Of a stretch of 64,000 bases of DNA, positions 36,001-43,920 are shown one piece after another; the first letter of the stretch is position 1, and each line of letters begins with the position of its first letter. The notes below the pieces were generated by a model. The model had not been told where the DNA came from and did not search any database. It saw only the letters and a program-made list of their open reading frames with translations. The stretch is taken from contig NZ_JACSOI010000002.1 of the NCBI RefSeq assembly GCF_018728565.1, forward strand, positions 583,047 to 647,046, written 5' to 3'. Source of the DNA: Zobellia russellii. GTDB lineage: Bacteria > Bacteroidota > Bacteroidia > Flavobacteriales > Flavobacteriaceae. A program made the position numbers and the translations under genes.

Positions 36001-36084
36001 GGAATTGTTCTTGGCCTTGAACGTTTCGTTTTTGGCCCAAAAGTCTTGCCATTCCTTCTCTATTTTCCTAAAATCGTAGTGCAT
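33046..36084 (-). CDS. leuS: Leucyl-tRNA synthetase with enlarged insertion before KMSKS
   Basis: The 1012-residue class I synthetase has the HIGH-equivalent HVGH (PSGAGLHVGHPLGY), the editing domain (FTTRPDTIFGVSFMTLAPEH, GYGTGAVMSVPCGDQRDYDF) and KMSKS near residue 784 (REVEKMSKSKYNVVNP). Escherichia coli LeuRS has about 860 residues. Between MITGESAFVRRI (about 638) and KMSKS lie roughly 145 residues, clearly longer than the usual leucine-specific domain. That stretch (about 33735-34150) looks more AT-rich than its flanks. The rest of the enzyme looks normal, so it should still charge tRNA-Leu. Confidence 0.96.
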   Translation of the reverse strand: MHYDFRKIEKEWQDFWAKNETFKAKNNSDKPKYYVLDMFPYPSGAGLHVGHPLGYIASDIYARYKRHKGFNVLHPQGYDSFGLPAEQYAIQTGQHPAVTTEKNIATYRRQLDQLGFSFDWSREVRTSDPKYYKWTQWIFIQLFNSWYNKTTDKAESVETLIAVFEAEGNANVQAVCDEDIAQFSAADWQSFSDKKKQEILLQYRLTYLAESEVNWCPALGTVLANDEIVNGVSERGGHPVIRKKMTQWSMRISAYAQRLLDGLNTVDWPQPLKDSQTNWIGRSEGASVTFKTVTTNEVQTSYPIEVFTTRPDTIFGVSFMTLAPEHDLVAKITTAEQKAEVEAYIEATAKRSERDRMADVKTISGAFTGAYAEHPFTKEPIPVWIGDYVLAGYGTGAVMSVPCGDQRDYDFAKHFNIPIPNIFEGVDISEEAFSDKDTTVIANSDFLNGLDYKKATQKAIAEIEKIGAGTGKINYRLRDAVFSRQRYWGEPFPVYYVEGMPQMIAAEHLPIKLPEVDKYLPTETGEPPLGNATVWAWDTVNNEVVSNDKIDHKTVWPLELNTMPGWAGSSQYFNRYMDPHNEDEIFSKEAIDYWQDVDLYIGGSEHATGHLLYSRFWQKFMFDLGLVPKDEFAKKLINQGMITGESAFVRRINTGYYQYRDGTSQYEMEDSEKDFDLIFGEYFLGNLVSWDLLKGKKIHDAVSGELYKLIDVFPKKALDSIFADSQFEIEKISFTVSKIHTNVDCVDLKNQIILSKFLKFYKEDTSTSEYFMTNGTFSVSREVEKMSKSKYNVVNPDAICEEYGADSLRLYEMFLGPLEQSKPWNTAGITGVHSFLKKLWRLYHSGAEGAFAVSEDEPSKDSYKTLHKTIKKVEEDIENFSFNTSVSTFMIAVNELSSQKCNSRAVLEPLAVLVSPYAPHIAEELWKLLGHEGSIATVAFPKFEEKYLVESSKEYPVSFNGKMRFKLELPLDLSKDEIEAAVMAHEKTQQQLQGRTPKKVIVVPGKIVNIVG

Positions 36085-36110
36085 CTGATATCTTTCTTTT
36101 CAATGTGGCG

Positions 36111-36118
36111 CAAAAATA
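36111..36118 (-). promoter_or_regulatory. Predicted -7 box of leuS
   Basis: On the minus strand TATTTTTG matches TAnnTTTG, 26 bp before the leuS start codon. The -33 element is not clear. Confidence 0.35.
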
Positions 36119-36164
36119 AGTTTATTCAATTTACTTTCCTAAATTTACGGTCGCATACACGAAT

Positions 36165-37043
36165 ATGGGCAAGTCTTTTGAACAGTATCAGAAACAAAAA
36201 TTGATATCATCGTACTTTTCGGTGGTACTGAGCATTGCATTGGTGCTATTTTTATTGGGTATTTTGGGGCTTTTGGTCATCAACACCAAAAAAATGGCCG
36301 ATCACTTTAAGGAGCAGATCACGATTTCTATTTTCCTAAAGGACGAAGCCAAGGAGTCCGAAATTGACCAACTTCAGAAAAACCTGATACAGGAAGAACA
36401 TACCAAGAGTGCCGTGTTCGTTTCCAAAGAGGATGCTGCCAAACAACATAGCGAGGAAATTGGCGAGGATTTCCAGAATTTTTTGGGGTACAATCCGCTT
36501 AAAAACTCCATAGACGTACAGTTACGTGCAGATTTTGTAACCCCACAGGAAATAGATTCATTGGCTACCAACCTTGCCAAAAAGACCTATGTGGAAGAAG
36601 TAAGCTATGATAAACCTCTTGTTGGCCTGTTGAGCGAAAATGTAAAACGCATTAGTTTTTGGATTTTGATTGCCAGTGGCGTACTTACTTTTATTGCCAT
36701 TTTACTTATCAATAGCTCTATACGGTTAAGCATTTATTCCAAACGTTTTATTATCAAAACCATGCAAATGGTGGGGGCCACTAAGACTTTTATACGCCGG
36801 CCCTTTATTTGGATGAACGTAAAACTGGGCATGTTCGGCGCTTTAATTGCCCTACTTGCCATTACTGGCGCGTTATATTATTTGGATAAAAATTTTCCGG
36901 AACTGGAACTCTTTAAAGATGTTGAACAATTGGGCCTGTTGTACGGAGCCATCTTTATTCTAGGCATCTTTATTTCCTTGATCAGTACATTTTTTGCCAC
37001 GCAACGGTTCCTGAACCTAAGAACGGACGAACTGTACTATTAA
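36165..37043 (+). CDS. ftsX: Cell division protein FtsX
   Basis: The 292-residue permease has one N-terminal transmembrane helix (VVLSIALVLFLLGILGLLVI), an extracytoplasmic domain (KEQITISIFLKDEAKESEID) and three C-terminal helices, the FtsX topology. MKTMQMVGATKTFIRRPF-like sequence around the third loop is typical. With FtsE (not in this window) it forms the complex that controls peptidoglycan hydrolases at the septum. It heads a cluster ftsX-DUF3098-uppP-truB that is common in Bacteroidota. Confidence 0.94.
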   Translation: MGKSFEQYQKQKLISSYFSVVLSIALVLFLLGILGLLVINTKKMADHFKEQITISIFLKDEAKESEIDQLQKNLIQEEHTKSAVFVSKEDAAKQHSEEIGEDFQNFLGYNPLKNSIDVQLRADFVTPQEIDSLATNLAKKTYVEEVSYDKPLVGLLSENVKRISFWILIASGVLTFIAILLINSSIRLSIYSKRFIIKTMQMVGATKTFIRRPFIWMNVKLGMFGALIALLAITGALYYLDKNFPELELFKDVEQLGLLYGAIFILGIFISLISTFFATQRFLNLRTDELYY

Positions 37044-37116
37044 CCCCGTAATTACTAAAAACACCCTCCAAACAATAAACCTTTACGACCATAAACTTTT
37101 TTAAGTAGAACTTCGT

Positions 37117-37124
37117 TAAATTTG
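37117..37124 (+). promoter_or_regulatory. -7 box next to the DUF3098 start codon
   Basis: TAAATTTG matches TAnnTTTG and ends 4 bp before the ATG at 37129, so the mRNA would be leaderless or nearly so. This is the same geometry as at 19882. Confidence 0.4.
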
Positions 37125-37128
37125 CAGC

Positions 37129-37398
37129 ATGGGTAAGAAACAAAAAGAACAGAACGGCCAACCGGCCAAGCAAGAATTTATATTCCAGAAAAAGAACTAT
37201 ACGTTCTTTTTTGTAGGCCTTGCCTTTATTGCGGTAGGTTTTATACTTATGAGCGGAGGTGGTAGTGATGACCCCAATGTTTTTAATGAAGACATTTACA
37301 GTTTTAGAAGAATACGTTTGGCCCCTACACTTGTACTTATTGGTTTAGGTATTGAGATATATGCCATATTGTTGAATCCGCACAAGAAGAAAAATTAA
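37129..37398 (+). CDS. DUF3098 membrane protein
   Basis: The 89-residue protein has a charged N-terminus, two transmembrane helices (YTFFFVGLAFIAVGFILMS and LAPTLVLIGLGIEIYAIL) and between them the conserved GGGSDDPNVFNEDIYSFRR loop of DUF3098. It is almost always encoded between ftsX and uppP in Bacteroidota. Function unknown; context suggests the cell envelope. Confidence 0.9.
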   Translation: MGKKQKEQNGQPAKQEFIFQKKNYTFFFVGLAFIAVGFILMSGGGSDDPNVFNEDIYSFRRIRLAPTLVLIGLGIEIYAILLNPHKKKN

Positions 37399-37400
37399 TT

Positions 37401-38195
37401 TTGGACACGTTAGACGCCATCATTCTCGGTATCATTCAAGGATTGACCGAATTTTTACCCGTATCATCAAGTGGACATTTAGAGTTGGGGAAAGCCATTT
37501 TAGGCGACCACTCCGTACCCGAAGAAAGTCTTTTGTTTACCGTAGTACTCCATTTTGCAACTGCCCTAAGTACCATAGTTGTCTTTAGAAAGGATATCTG
37601 GGAAATCATTAGCGGCCTTTTAAGTTTTAAATGGAACGAAGAAGCCCAATTCTCCGTAAAAATTATTCTATCTATGTTGCCTGCAGTTTTTGTAGGCCTC
37701 TTTTTTGAAGAACAACTGGAAGCCTTCTTTGGTGGCAATGTTAGGTTCGTTGGCTTTATGCTATTGATTACCGCTGTACTCTTGTATTTTGCGGACAAAG
37801 CCAAGGACACGGATAAGAAAGTAAGTTTTGGCAACGCTGTGGTCGTAGGTATCTCGCAGGCCATTGCCATGTTGCCCGGTATCTCTAGAAGTGGTGCTAC
37901 CATTTCTACTTCCGTACTATTGGGTGTGGACAAGACCAAAGCGGCACGTTTTTCTTTCTTAATGGTGGTCCCCCTTATTTTTGGTAAAATTGCCAAAGAC
38001 CTTATGAGCGGCGACCTAAATTTTGATGGAGGAAATAATGTAGCCATGGGTGCCGGTTTTATTGCCGCATTTGTTGCGGGTCTTGCCGCCTGTACCTGGA
38101 TGATCCAATTGGTAAAAAAGAGTAAACTTTCTTACTTTGCCATCTACTGCCTTATTGTGGGACTGATCGCTATTGGTTACGGCTATATGAGCTAG
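37401..38195 (+). CDS. uppP: Undecaprenyl-diphosphate phosphatase
   Basis: The 264-residue membrane protein has the two catalytic regions of the BacA/UppP family: LTEFLPVSSSGHLEL near the N-terminus and LPGISRSGATISTS in the second half. It recycles undecaprenyl pyrophosphate for cell-wall synthesis. The start must be TTG at 37401, 2 bp after the DUF3098 stop: the family's N-terminal sequence (DTLDAIILGIIQGLTEF) begins right there and no ATG is available. Confidence 0.95.
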   Translation: MDTLDAIILGIIQGLTEFLPVSSSGHLELGKAILGDHSVPEESLLFTVVLHFATALSTIVVFRKDIWEIISGLLSFKWNEEAQFSVKIILSMLPAVFVGLFFEEQLEAFFGGNVRFVGFMLLITAVLLYFADKAKDTDKKVSFGNAVVVGISQAIAMLPGISRSGATISTSVLLGVDKTKAARFSFLMVVPLIFGKIAKDLMSGDLNFDGGNNVAMGAGFIAAFVAGLAACTWMIQLVKKSKLSYFAIYCLIVGLIAIGYGYMS

Positions 38196-38236
38196 GCCAG
38201 TTTCAGTTTTATTGAACAGGGATTAATACGTTTTAT

Positions 38237-38950
38237 ATGGATTCTCGCACCCAAGAAGATTTTCTTGCCGGACAAATATTGCTAATAGACAAACCCCTTG
38301 GGTGGTCTTCTTTTCAGGCCGTAAACAAATTAAAATGGGTCATTCGCTCAAAATTCAAACTAAAGAAGTTTAAAATTGGGCATGCAGGAACTTTGGACCC
38401 CTTGGCCACCGGCCTATTGATTATCTGCTGCGGAAAATTCACAAAAAAAATACCGGAGCTTCAAGGGCAGGCCAAAGAATATACGGGTACCATTACTTTA
38501 GGGGCCACAACACCTTCTTACGATTTGGAAACCGAAGTTGACCAAACCTACCCTACCGAACATATTACGGAAGCACTACTTAAAGAGACCCTTACCCAAT
38601 TTATAGGTGATATTGAACAACGTCCTCCTGTTTTTTCAGCTTTAAAAAAAGACGGTAAACGTCTGTACGAATACGCCAGGGAAGGAAAAGAAGTTGAAAT
38701 AAAAACGAGAAGTGTAAACGTTTCAGCCTTTGAAATTACCGAAATGAAACTGCCAAATGTTAAATTTAGGATAGTTTGCAGCAAAGGCACCTATATTAGG
38801 TCTTTGGCACATGATTTGGGGCAAGCACTACAAAGCGGTGGGCATTTATCAGAGTTAAGAAGAACCAAAATAGGCGACTATAACGTAAATAAAGCCATTG
38901 CCCCCAACATATTTGCGGAAAATCTACTAGGAAAAACATCAGAATCGTAA
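38237..38950 (+). CDS. truB: tRNA pseudouridine-55 synthase
   Basis: The 237-residue protein has LLIDKPLGWSSFQAVNKLK, the catalytic motif HAGTLDPLATGLLIICCGK with the nucleophilic Asp, the KEYTGTITLGATTPSYD region and CSKGTYIRSLAHDLG. It modifies U55 in the T arm of tRNAs. It lacks the PUA domain present in longer TruB proteins, as usual in this phylum. Last gene of the ftsX cluster. Confidence 0.95.
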   Translation: MDSRTQEDFLAGQILLIDKPLGWSSFQAVNKLKWVIRSKFKLKKFKIGHAGTLDPLATGLLIICCGKFTKKIPELQGQAKEYTGTITLGATTPSYDLETEVDQTYPTEHITEALLKETLTQFIGDIEQRPPVFSALKKDGKRLYEYAREGKEVEIKTRSVNVSAFEITEMKLPNVKFRIVCSKGTYIRSLAHDLGQALQSGGHLSELRRTKIGDYNVNKAIAPNIFAENLLGKTSES

Positions 38951-39019
38951 AAAGAACACCCTAGCCTTTCCGTTCAACGAATAATTAAAATATATTTTTA
39001 AAATTGTGGTTATACCACT

Positions 39020-39751
39020 ATGACATTGAACCGTAAACATTTAGCGTTCCTTATTACCATCTTTTCCATGTCCATTATTGTGTTGGCACTGTACAACATA
39101 CATTTGGGCCAGGATAAAGAGCAGGACGACTATGTGGTAGAAATGATGCTTGAGGAAGATATTGAAGAACTTCTTGAAGAAAAAGAGGAGTTAGAGCAAG
39201 AAATTGAAAAAGCAGACCCGATAAAGAGCCATATGGCCTATAACGAAACTGCAAAACCAAGCTATGGCAATCCAGAACCTTTAAAAACACTTGAAGAGCT
39301 TTTGGAAGAAAAATTAGCTTCTGAAAACAGTGAAGACTCTAACGAGCAACTTACGGACTCAGAATATGCAGAGCGCGTAAAAGAGCTGAAAAAGAAACGC
39401 CAAGAGGCCAAACAAATGCTTGGCGAAAAAGAAGCCCAGAAAAAGGAATTTACCAACAACTTGGCCAAACGCCGTACATCTGTTTCCTATTCACTGGTAA
39501 ACCGTAGCAACTATAGATTACCTCCCCCAATCTACACTTGTATTGAAGGAGGCAAAGTTGTAGTTAACATTCAAGTTGATGCAATGGGTAATGTTGTAGA
39601 TGCCGATTATAATGCAAAAAGCTCCGGCACATCTAACGGATGCTTAATAGACAACGCCATTGCCTATGCCCTTAAGGCTAAATTTAGCTCCGGCGAAAAA
39701 TCGGTTCAGAAGGGAACGATCACCTATCTATTTCAAGGGAAAGCGCGCTAA
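39020..39751 (+). CDS. TonB-like membrane-anchored coiled-coil protein
   Basis: The 243-residue protein has one N-terminal transmembrane helix (LAFLITIFSMSIIVLALYNI), a long Glu/Lys-rich coiled coil (about residues 40-155) and a C-terminal globular domain resembling the TonB C-terminus (GGKVVVNIQVDAMGNVVDAD, NAIAYALKAKF). It lacks the Pro-rich linker of classic TonB. It may be an energy transducer variant or a periplasmic structural protein. Its end overlaps the convergent thioredoxin-like gene by 24 nt. Confidence 0.78.
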   Translation: MTLNRKHLAFLITIFSMSIIVLALYNIHLGQDKEQDDYVVEMMLEEDIEELLEEKEELEQEIEKADPIKSHMAYNETAKPSYGNPEPLKTLEELLEEKLASENSEDSNEQLTDSEYAERVKELKKKRQEAKQMLGEKEAQKKEFTNNLAKRRTSVSYSLVNRSNYRLPPPIYTCIEGGKVVVNIQVDAMGNVVDADYNAKSSGTSNGCLIDNAIAYALKAKFSSGEKSVQKGTITYLFQGKAR

Positions 39752-40354
39752 TAATTCTTTAAGCGTAGATTGCCCTTTATCCTTATTGTACCATTGTTGA
39801 ATCTCCTCTTTGATCTCAGGCAATAGCTGTCCATGTTTTTCTTTATGATCCGCTACTAGTTTTGCCGCAGGAGCCGGTCTTGGTCCCCAATCTGCCAAAA
39901 CCTCTTGATTCTCTGCATCCCAAAAAATTAATTTAGGAATAGACATTCCGCCGTTGGTAAGAAACTGGTTCATGAGGTCTACATTCTCATCCCGTAAAAC
40001 CACTTTAAAATCTACGTGGTCATTAAGCTGGGCCACTTTGTTGATTACCGGTAAAGCGGGAGCGGCATCACCACACCAACTTTCCGTAAGGACTATCAAC
40101 TGTATTTTTTTATCCAATTTGGCAATTGTAGCTTCGTCTTCCGCACTAATCTTTACGGTTTTATCAAAACGTTTCATACGGCGGTCATTAAGCATCGTGT
40201 AATTGGCCAATGCTTCCGTTTGTACCGGACCTGTTGACCGCCCTTCTAAAGCCAGCTGATTTACCATAGCGCGGTAATTTTCATAAGAAACCGCTTGTGA
40301 AAGGGCTTTTTCTATTAGTTGGGAAACGTTTGTTTTGGTAGTAGGTGTTGCCAT
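39728..40354 (-). CDS. Thioredoxin-fold protein with single-Cys active site
   Basis: The 208-residue cytoplasmic protein fits the Thioredoxin_9 family: VLTESWCGDAAPALPVINKV replaces the thioredoxin CxxC with C-G-D-A, so only one active-site Cys remains. GGMSIPKLIFWDAENQ gives the cis-Pro region. A one-Cys site cannot do ordinary disulfide reduction alone and suggests monothiol chemistry or a binding role. No signal peptide. Confidence 0.85.
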   Translation of the reverse strand: MATPTTKTNVSQLIEKALSQAVSYENYRAMVNQLALEGRSTGPVQTEALANYTMLNDRRMKRFDKTVKISAEDEATIAKLDKKIQLIVLTESWCGDAAPALPVINKVAQLNDHVDFKVVLRDENVDLMNQFLTNGGMSIPKLIFWDAENQEVLADWGPRPAPAAKLVADHKEKHGQLLPEIKEEIQQWYNKDKGQSTLKELLARFPLK

Positions 40355-40480
40355 TTTATTCGTCTTTAATTTATAACAAAGTTAATAGGTTAAACATACA
40401 AGCTTGGTAACTTGGGTAACATTGGTAGGGCTTAATTGCAAAAACTTACAAATTGCCCGATACAGTGCATATCATATAGA

Positions 40481-40514
40481 AAAAGTCCGCTATGCAAAAG
40501 CATAACGGACTTTT
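40481..40514 (-). terminator. Terminator after the phytase-like gene
   Basis: AAAAGTCCGCTATG (40481-40494) pairs with CATAACGGACTTTT (40501-40514) with one C-A mismatch and a 6-nt loop. A T run continues on the minus strand. It lies 21 bp after the stop of the minus-strand phytase-like gene. Confidence 0.75.
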
Positions 40515-40534
40515 AATAAGTTTACTATTGCAGT

Positions 40535-41665
40535 TTATTTAACCTCCAAAAGTATAAATTGATTTAACTGCGGGCCAAAAGCACTAAAATTATTATCGGC
40601 CACCAAAACTAGGGAACGATTACCGTTTTCCAATTGGGGGCCAAAAGTGATACCCTCAATATTATCTACCACACCATCCGTTAATTGATTTCTGACCGTC
40701 TCAAAATCGAACACCAACTTCTTGGTCGCTCTTGTGTAATCCGCACCCTTAAGGCTATCCATATGGCTTACATCGGTAGCTTTGGAAGCATCTACGTCAT
40801 AAATTTTTACATTGTTACCTCCATCAGCATAACCCGTAGAAAAAGAACGCTCCAAAACCAAAAACCGGTCCATATCATATTCTAAAATTTCAACCACTCC
40901 ATTTACCGTAAAAGACGATTCATCAAACTTTCTGGCAATGGGATCCAGTTCATAAGCAAACTCTTTACCGAATGCCCCGGAACTATTTATGTACGCTATC
41001 CTTACCGATGAATCCGTATCCTCTAACACAGGTTCCGGACCGTCTTGCACAAGGGGCAATTCCATCGAAGCCCAATAACCTTTTTTATCATAGGAAACGG
41101 AAAGACCTTCAATAACGCCATTGTGACGTGGCCCACGATTCTCATCTCCGGACACTTTAAATTTTTCGGATAAAGCAATGCTAGACTTATAGGTACCGTC
41201 CAAACCGGCAACACGAACAAAAGGATCTACACCTCCTTTAACGTTCCCCTCGCTAGACCATAACACACTACCCCCAGGTGTAATCCGGATGGCTTCAGGA
41301 TCAATTTCATCATCTGAGAAAGGCAAATTGCTACCGTTCAACAATTCCGTTACGCCATTAATGGTTACCTCCTTAAACTGGTTTTCACCAAATGAAATAT
41401 CAGCTGTGTAAAAACGGATAGGCGCCTTTGGATCATCACTGATCATATACCATTTACCATCTGCATAATCTATAGCAGATAGCCCACCTACAGTTGTATT
41501 GGCATACGCCGCTCCATCTGGCAAAACATATTCATCAAGAAATTCTATGTTCTCAATTTTATTGGTAGTAGAACCGCCATGACCTATAAAATCATCTATG
41601 TGTTCACAGGATATAATAGTGGTAAGAATAACCAATCCGAATATTTCTAAACTAAATTTTTTCAT
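40535..41665 (-). CDS. Phytase-like esterase lipoprotein
   Basis: The 376-residue lipoprotein has lipobox TIISC (Cys20). The mature part matches the 'esterase-like activity of phytase' family, a six-bladed propeller: DDEIDPEAIRITPGGSVLWS, NGVIEGLSVSYDKKGYW, MDRFLVLERSF and NIEGITFGPQLENGNRS. Members are linked to organic phosphate use, though true catalysis is rarely shown. It is divergent from a Crp-type regulator and in the same direction as the phosphodiesterase and TonB receptor upstream. Confidence 0.85.
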   Translation of the reverse strand: MKKFSLEIFGLVILTTIISCEHIDDFIGHGGSTTNKIENIEFLDEYVLPDGAAYANTTVGGLSAIDYADGKWYMISDDPKAPIRFYTADISFGENQFKEVTINGVTELLNGSNLPFSDDEIDPEAIRITPGGSVLWSSEGNVKGGVDPFVRVAGLDGTYKSSIALSEKFKVSGDENRGPRHNGVIEGLSVSYDKKGYWASMELPLVQDGPEPVLEDTDSSVRIAYINSSGAFGKEFAYELDPIARKFDESSFTVNGVVEILEYDMDRFLVLERSFSTGYADGGNNVKIYDVDASKATDVSHMDSLKGADYTRATKKLVFDFETVRNQLTDGVVDNIEGITFGPQLENGNRSLVLVADNNFSAFGPQLNQFILLEVK

Positions 41666-41833
41666 TTTTCATGTTTTATTAGTTCCGCAAGATGCCATAT
41701 AGATTTTAGAAGCGGTTTAGCTGTAGATTACGATTAGATTAAGGTTGTATTATTTTGAAACCCCGCATTCCGCAACACCCGCGACCCCCACTAATCTTAA
41801 TATTCACCTAACGTTAACTTGACTTTTCAAAAA

Positions 41834-41841
41834 TAGATTTG
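41834..41841 (+). promoter_or_regulatory. Predicted -7 box of the Crp-type regulator
   Basis: TAGATTTG matches TAnnTTTG, 32 bp before the ATG at 41874. The nearest upstream TTG (41819-41821) is only 12 bp away, too close for a good -33 element. Confidence 0.35.
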
Positions 41842-41873
41842 TGGGTTCCGATAAAGATAAATGTAGATGAGCT

Positions 41874-42500
41874 ATGAAAAATATTCGACCCCAATTACAC
41901 AAAAAACATGAGTTTTGCTTCTATAGTTATTTAAAAAATAGCGAAAACCCCAGTTTTTTCACATCGGTTAAAGAGGTAATTGTTCCCAAAAACGAAATTA
42001 TCTATAAACCGCCTTTTGCAGAAAACTATATGTACGAGGTGGTGCAAGGCGTTGTTAAGTTAGGCGGCTATTCAGAAACTGGAGAAGAGAACACCTATGA
42101 CGTTATTTACTCGGGCGACTATTTTGGCAACCTAAAATACTTGAACGGACAGTTTTTTGAATTTTCAAAAACACTGGTAGACAGCAAAATACGCATTTAC
42201 GATTTGGCTTTTTTTAAAAAGACCATTATTGAAAATCCAGTTACTTCGGAATGGTTCATTGCCTACCTTTTAAAACGATGGTGTCTTGCCGAAAAAAAAC
42301 TGGGACAAGTAAACGAGAGATCCACTTTTCAAAAGCTCGAATTCCTAAAATCCCACTTTAATATTCCCGTGTTGGATATACACGGAGAAGAACACCTTCT
42401 TTACAACTTGCTGACCCAAAAGGACAAGGGTGACCTTATAGGGGCCACCCGCCAAACTATTGCCAATGCACTAAAGAAAAAATCAGTTTTTATTGGTTAA
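41874..42500 (+). CDS. Crp/Fnr-family transcriptional regulator
   Basis: The 208-residue protein has an N-terminal cyclic-nucleotide-binding-like barrel (VVQGVVKLGGYSETGEENTY, VIYSGDYFGNLKYL) and a C-terminal helix-turn-helix (DLIGATRQTIANALKKK). The cAMP-binding residues of Crp are not evident, so the effector is unknown. Placed between the phytase-like and phosphodiesterase genes, it could regulate them; this is inference. It overlaps the phosphodiesterase end by 18 nt. Confidence 0.88.
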   Translation: MKNIRPQLHKKHEFCFYSYLKNSENPSFFTSVKEVIVPKNEIIYKPPFAENYMYEVVQGVVKLGGYSETGEENTYDVIYSGDYFGNLKYLNGQFFEFSKTLVDSKIRIYDLAFFKKTIIENPVTSEWFIAYLLKRWCLAEKKLGQVNERSTFQKLEFLKSHFNIPVLDIHGEEHLLYNLLTQKDKGDLIGATRQTIANALKKKSVFIG

Positions 42501-43841
42501 GATTCCGGGGTAAAGTACACCGTTTTTAGTTTTAAAATTGAGTTGCAACAGCTCGCTAACAACTGGTGCAATATCTTCCAATCCCATTTTTTCAATTTTT
42601 TTGCCCTTATATATTCCCGCTCCAAAGGCAATAAAACCGGTTTCTATTTCTTTGAAATCGGGAAAAAAACCGTGGGTTCCGCCCCTTCTTGGCGTTAACA
42701 CGTCTCCATTTGCTCTTGATGACATGGCAACACCCGGTATAGGCGCCAACGCGAGCACTGCATTGGGATCTGCACCAATACCATCTAGTTCGTCTCTTTC
42801 TACAACTCTAAATAATTTCTTGATCGAAGCTGGTAGTCCATTTAATTTTGCACGTACCTTGGCAATACTTTTTTTATCGCTCTTATCTTTCAACATTAAA
42901 AATGCCGATGCTCCTGACGTATGAAAACTAGCTTTCCAGTTGCCACGGTCTTTTTGGTCTTCCATTAAACCTTCCTCAACTAACCAGATATTTGGATTTA
43001 AAGCAGAGTGAATATCAACAAAGCCATGATCTCCCGTAATAATGAACGTAGTTTTATCAAGAATATCTGCTCTTTCCGCAGCTTCCATTATTTTACCAAT
43101 GGCCCGATCCACGGCAGCAATTGCAGTAAATACCTTTTCTCCGTCCCTACCTTGCTCATGTTGAAAATGATCGGTAGCTATTAAATGCAGCGTCATTAAA
43201 TTGGGTTTATATTTTTCCAAAGTATAGGCCGCCATTTCACCCGTTCTATCTTCGCGATTTAAATAATCGCCATTAAAGGTTTTCTCGTTCAGTTTTCCCA
43301 AAACTTCTTCTTCCATTTCCTTTAAAAATCCCTTAGGATTCTCTTTGGTACGCATAGATTCTATTCTACTCACCTTACCGTTTAACAACCAGTATTCCGG
43401 AATATTATAATCAATAGGAGCCCCTACGGATACGGGCCAAATAAAACTAGCACTAGTCTTTCCTGCGCTTTTTACGGCATGCCATAACGTTTCTGTCTGT
43501 ATAAGATTACTTTCCCAGTACCAACGGCCTGTCTGCCCACCTTCTTCAAACGGACTATTGTAGTATACACCGTGTTCCGCAGGATATGCCCCTGTTATTA
43601 TTGTAGTGTGAGAAGGATAGGTAACAGAAGGAAATACCCCTCTTACCCCCATTGCAGCAGCACCCTCGCGAACCATCTTTTTTAGGTTTGGAGTAGGCCA
43701 TTTATCCTCTAGGTAGAAATTAGGCCTAAAACCATCTACCGATACCAAAACTACGTGTTGGGTCAAGCTCTCTTCTTGCGCCCTTCCATACTGCACGATT
43801 ATCATAACCAATGCAAATGCTAAAAAAATACTCTTTTTCAT
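42483..43841 (-). CDS. Ectonucleotide pyrophosphatase/phosphodiesterase (alkaline phosphatase superfamily)
   Basis: The 452-residue exported protein has a signal peptide (MKKSIFLAFALVMIIVQYG) and the NPP core: VLVSVDGFRPNFY (metal Asp), FPSVTYPSHTTIITGAYP with the nucleophilic Thr in PSVTYPSH, HLIATDHFQHEQG, FIITGDHGFVDIH and RRGGTHGFFPDFKEI. Such enzymes cleave nucleotides and phosphodiesters outside the cytoplasm. It follows the TonB receptor gene on the same strand but a terminator lies between them. Confidence 0.93.
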   Translation of the reverse strand: MKKSIFLAFALVMIIVQYGRAQEESLTQHVVLVSVDGFRPNFYLEDKWPTPNLKKMVREGAAAMGVRGVFPSVTYPSHTTIITGAYPAEHGVYYNSPFEEGGQTGRWYWESNLIQTETLWHAVKSAGKTSASFIWPVSVGAPIDYNIPEYWLLNGKVSRIESMRTKENPKGFLKEMEEEVLGKLNEKTFNGDYLNREDRTGEMAAYTLEKYKPNLMTLHLIATDHFQHEQGRDGEKVFTAIAAVDRAIGKIMEAAERADILDKTTFIITGDHGFVDIHSALNPNIWLVEEGLMEDQKDRGNWKASFHTSGASAFLMLKDKSDKKSIAKVRAKLNGLPASIKKLFRVVERDELDGIGADPNAVLALAPIPGVAMSSRANGDVLTPRRGGTHGFFPDFKEIETGFIAFGAGIYKGKKIEKMGLEDIAPVVSELLQLNFKTKNGVLYPGILTNKN

Positions 43842-43863
43842 GTCCTATATTAGATTGTAAAAA

Positions 43864-43896
43864 CTAGAGGGGCCAAACGATTTTGACGCCCTCTAG
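43864..43896 (-). terminator. Terminator after the large TonB-dependent receptor gene
   Basis: CTAGAGGG (43864-43871) pairs with CCCTCTAG (43889-43896). On the minus strand the stem is followed by TTTTT. It separates the receptor from the phosphodiesterase gene, perhaps as an attenuator. Confidence 0.75.
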
Positions 43897-43920
43897 ATTG
43901 AGAAAAAATAAAAAATACGA

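Noticed and set aside
37436..38047. Long minus-strand frame opposite uppP (203 codons)
   Set aside because: It is antisense to a clear UppP gene and its sequence is a shadow of the membrane-protein codons.
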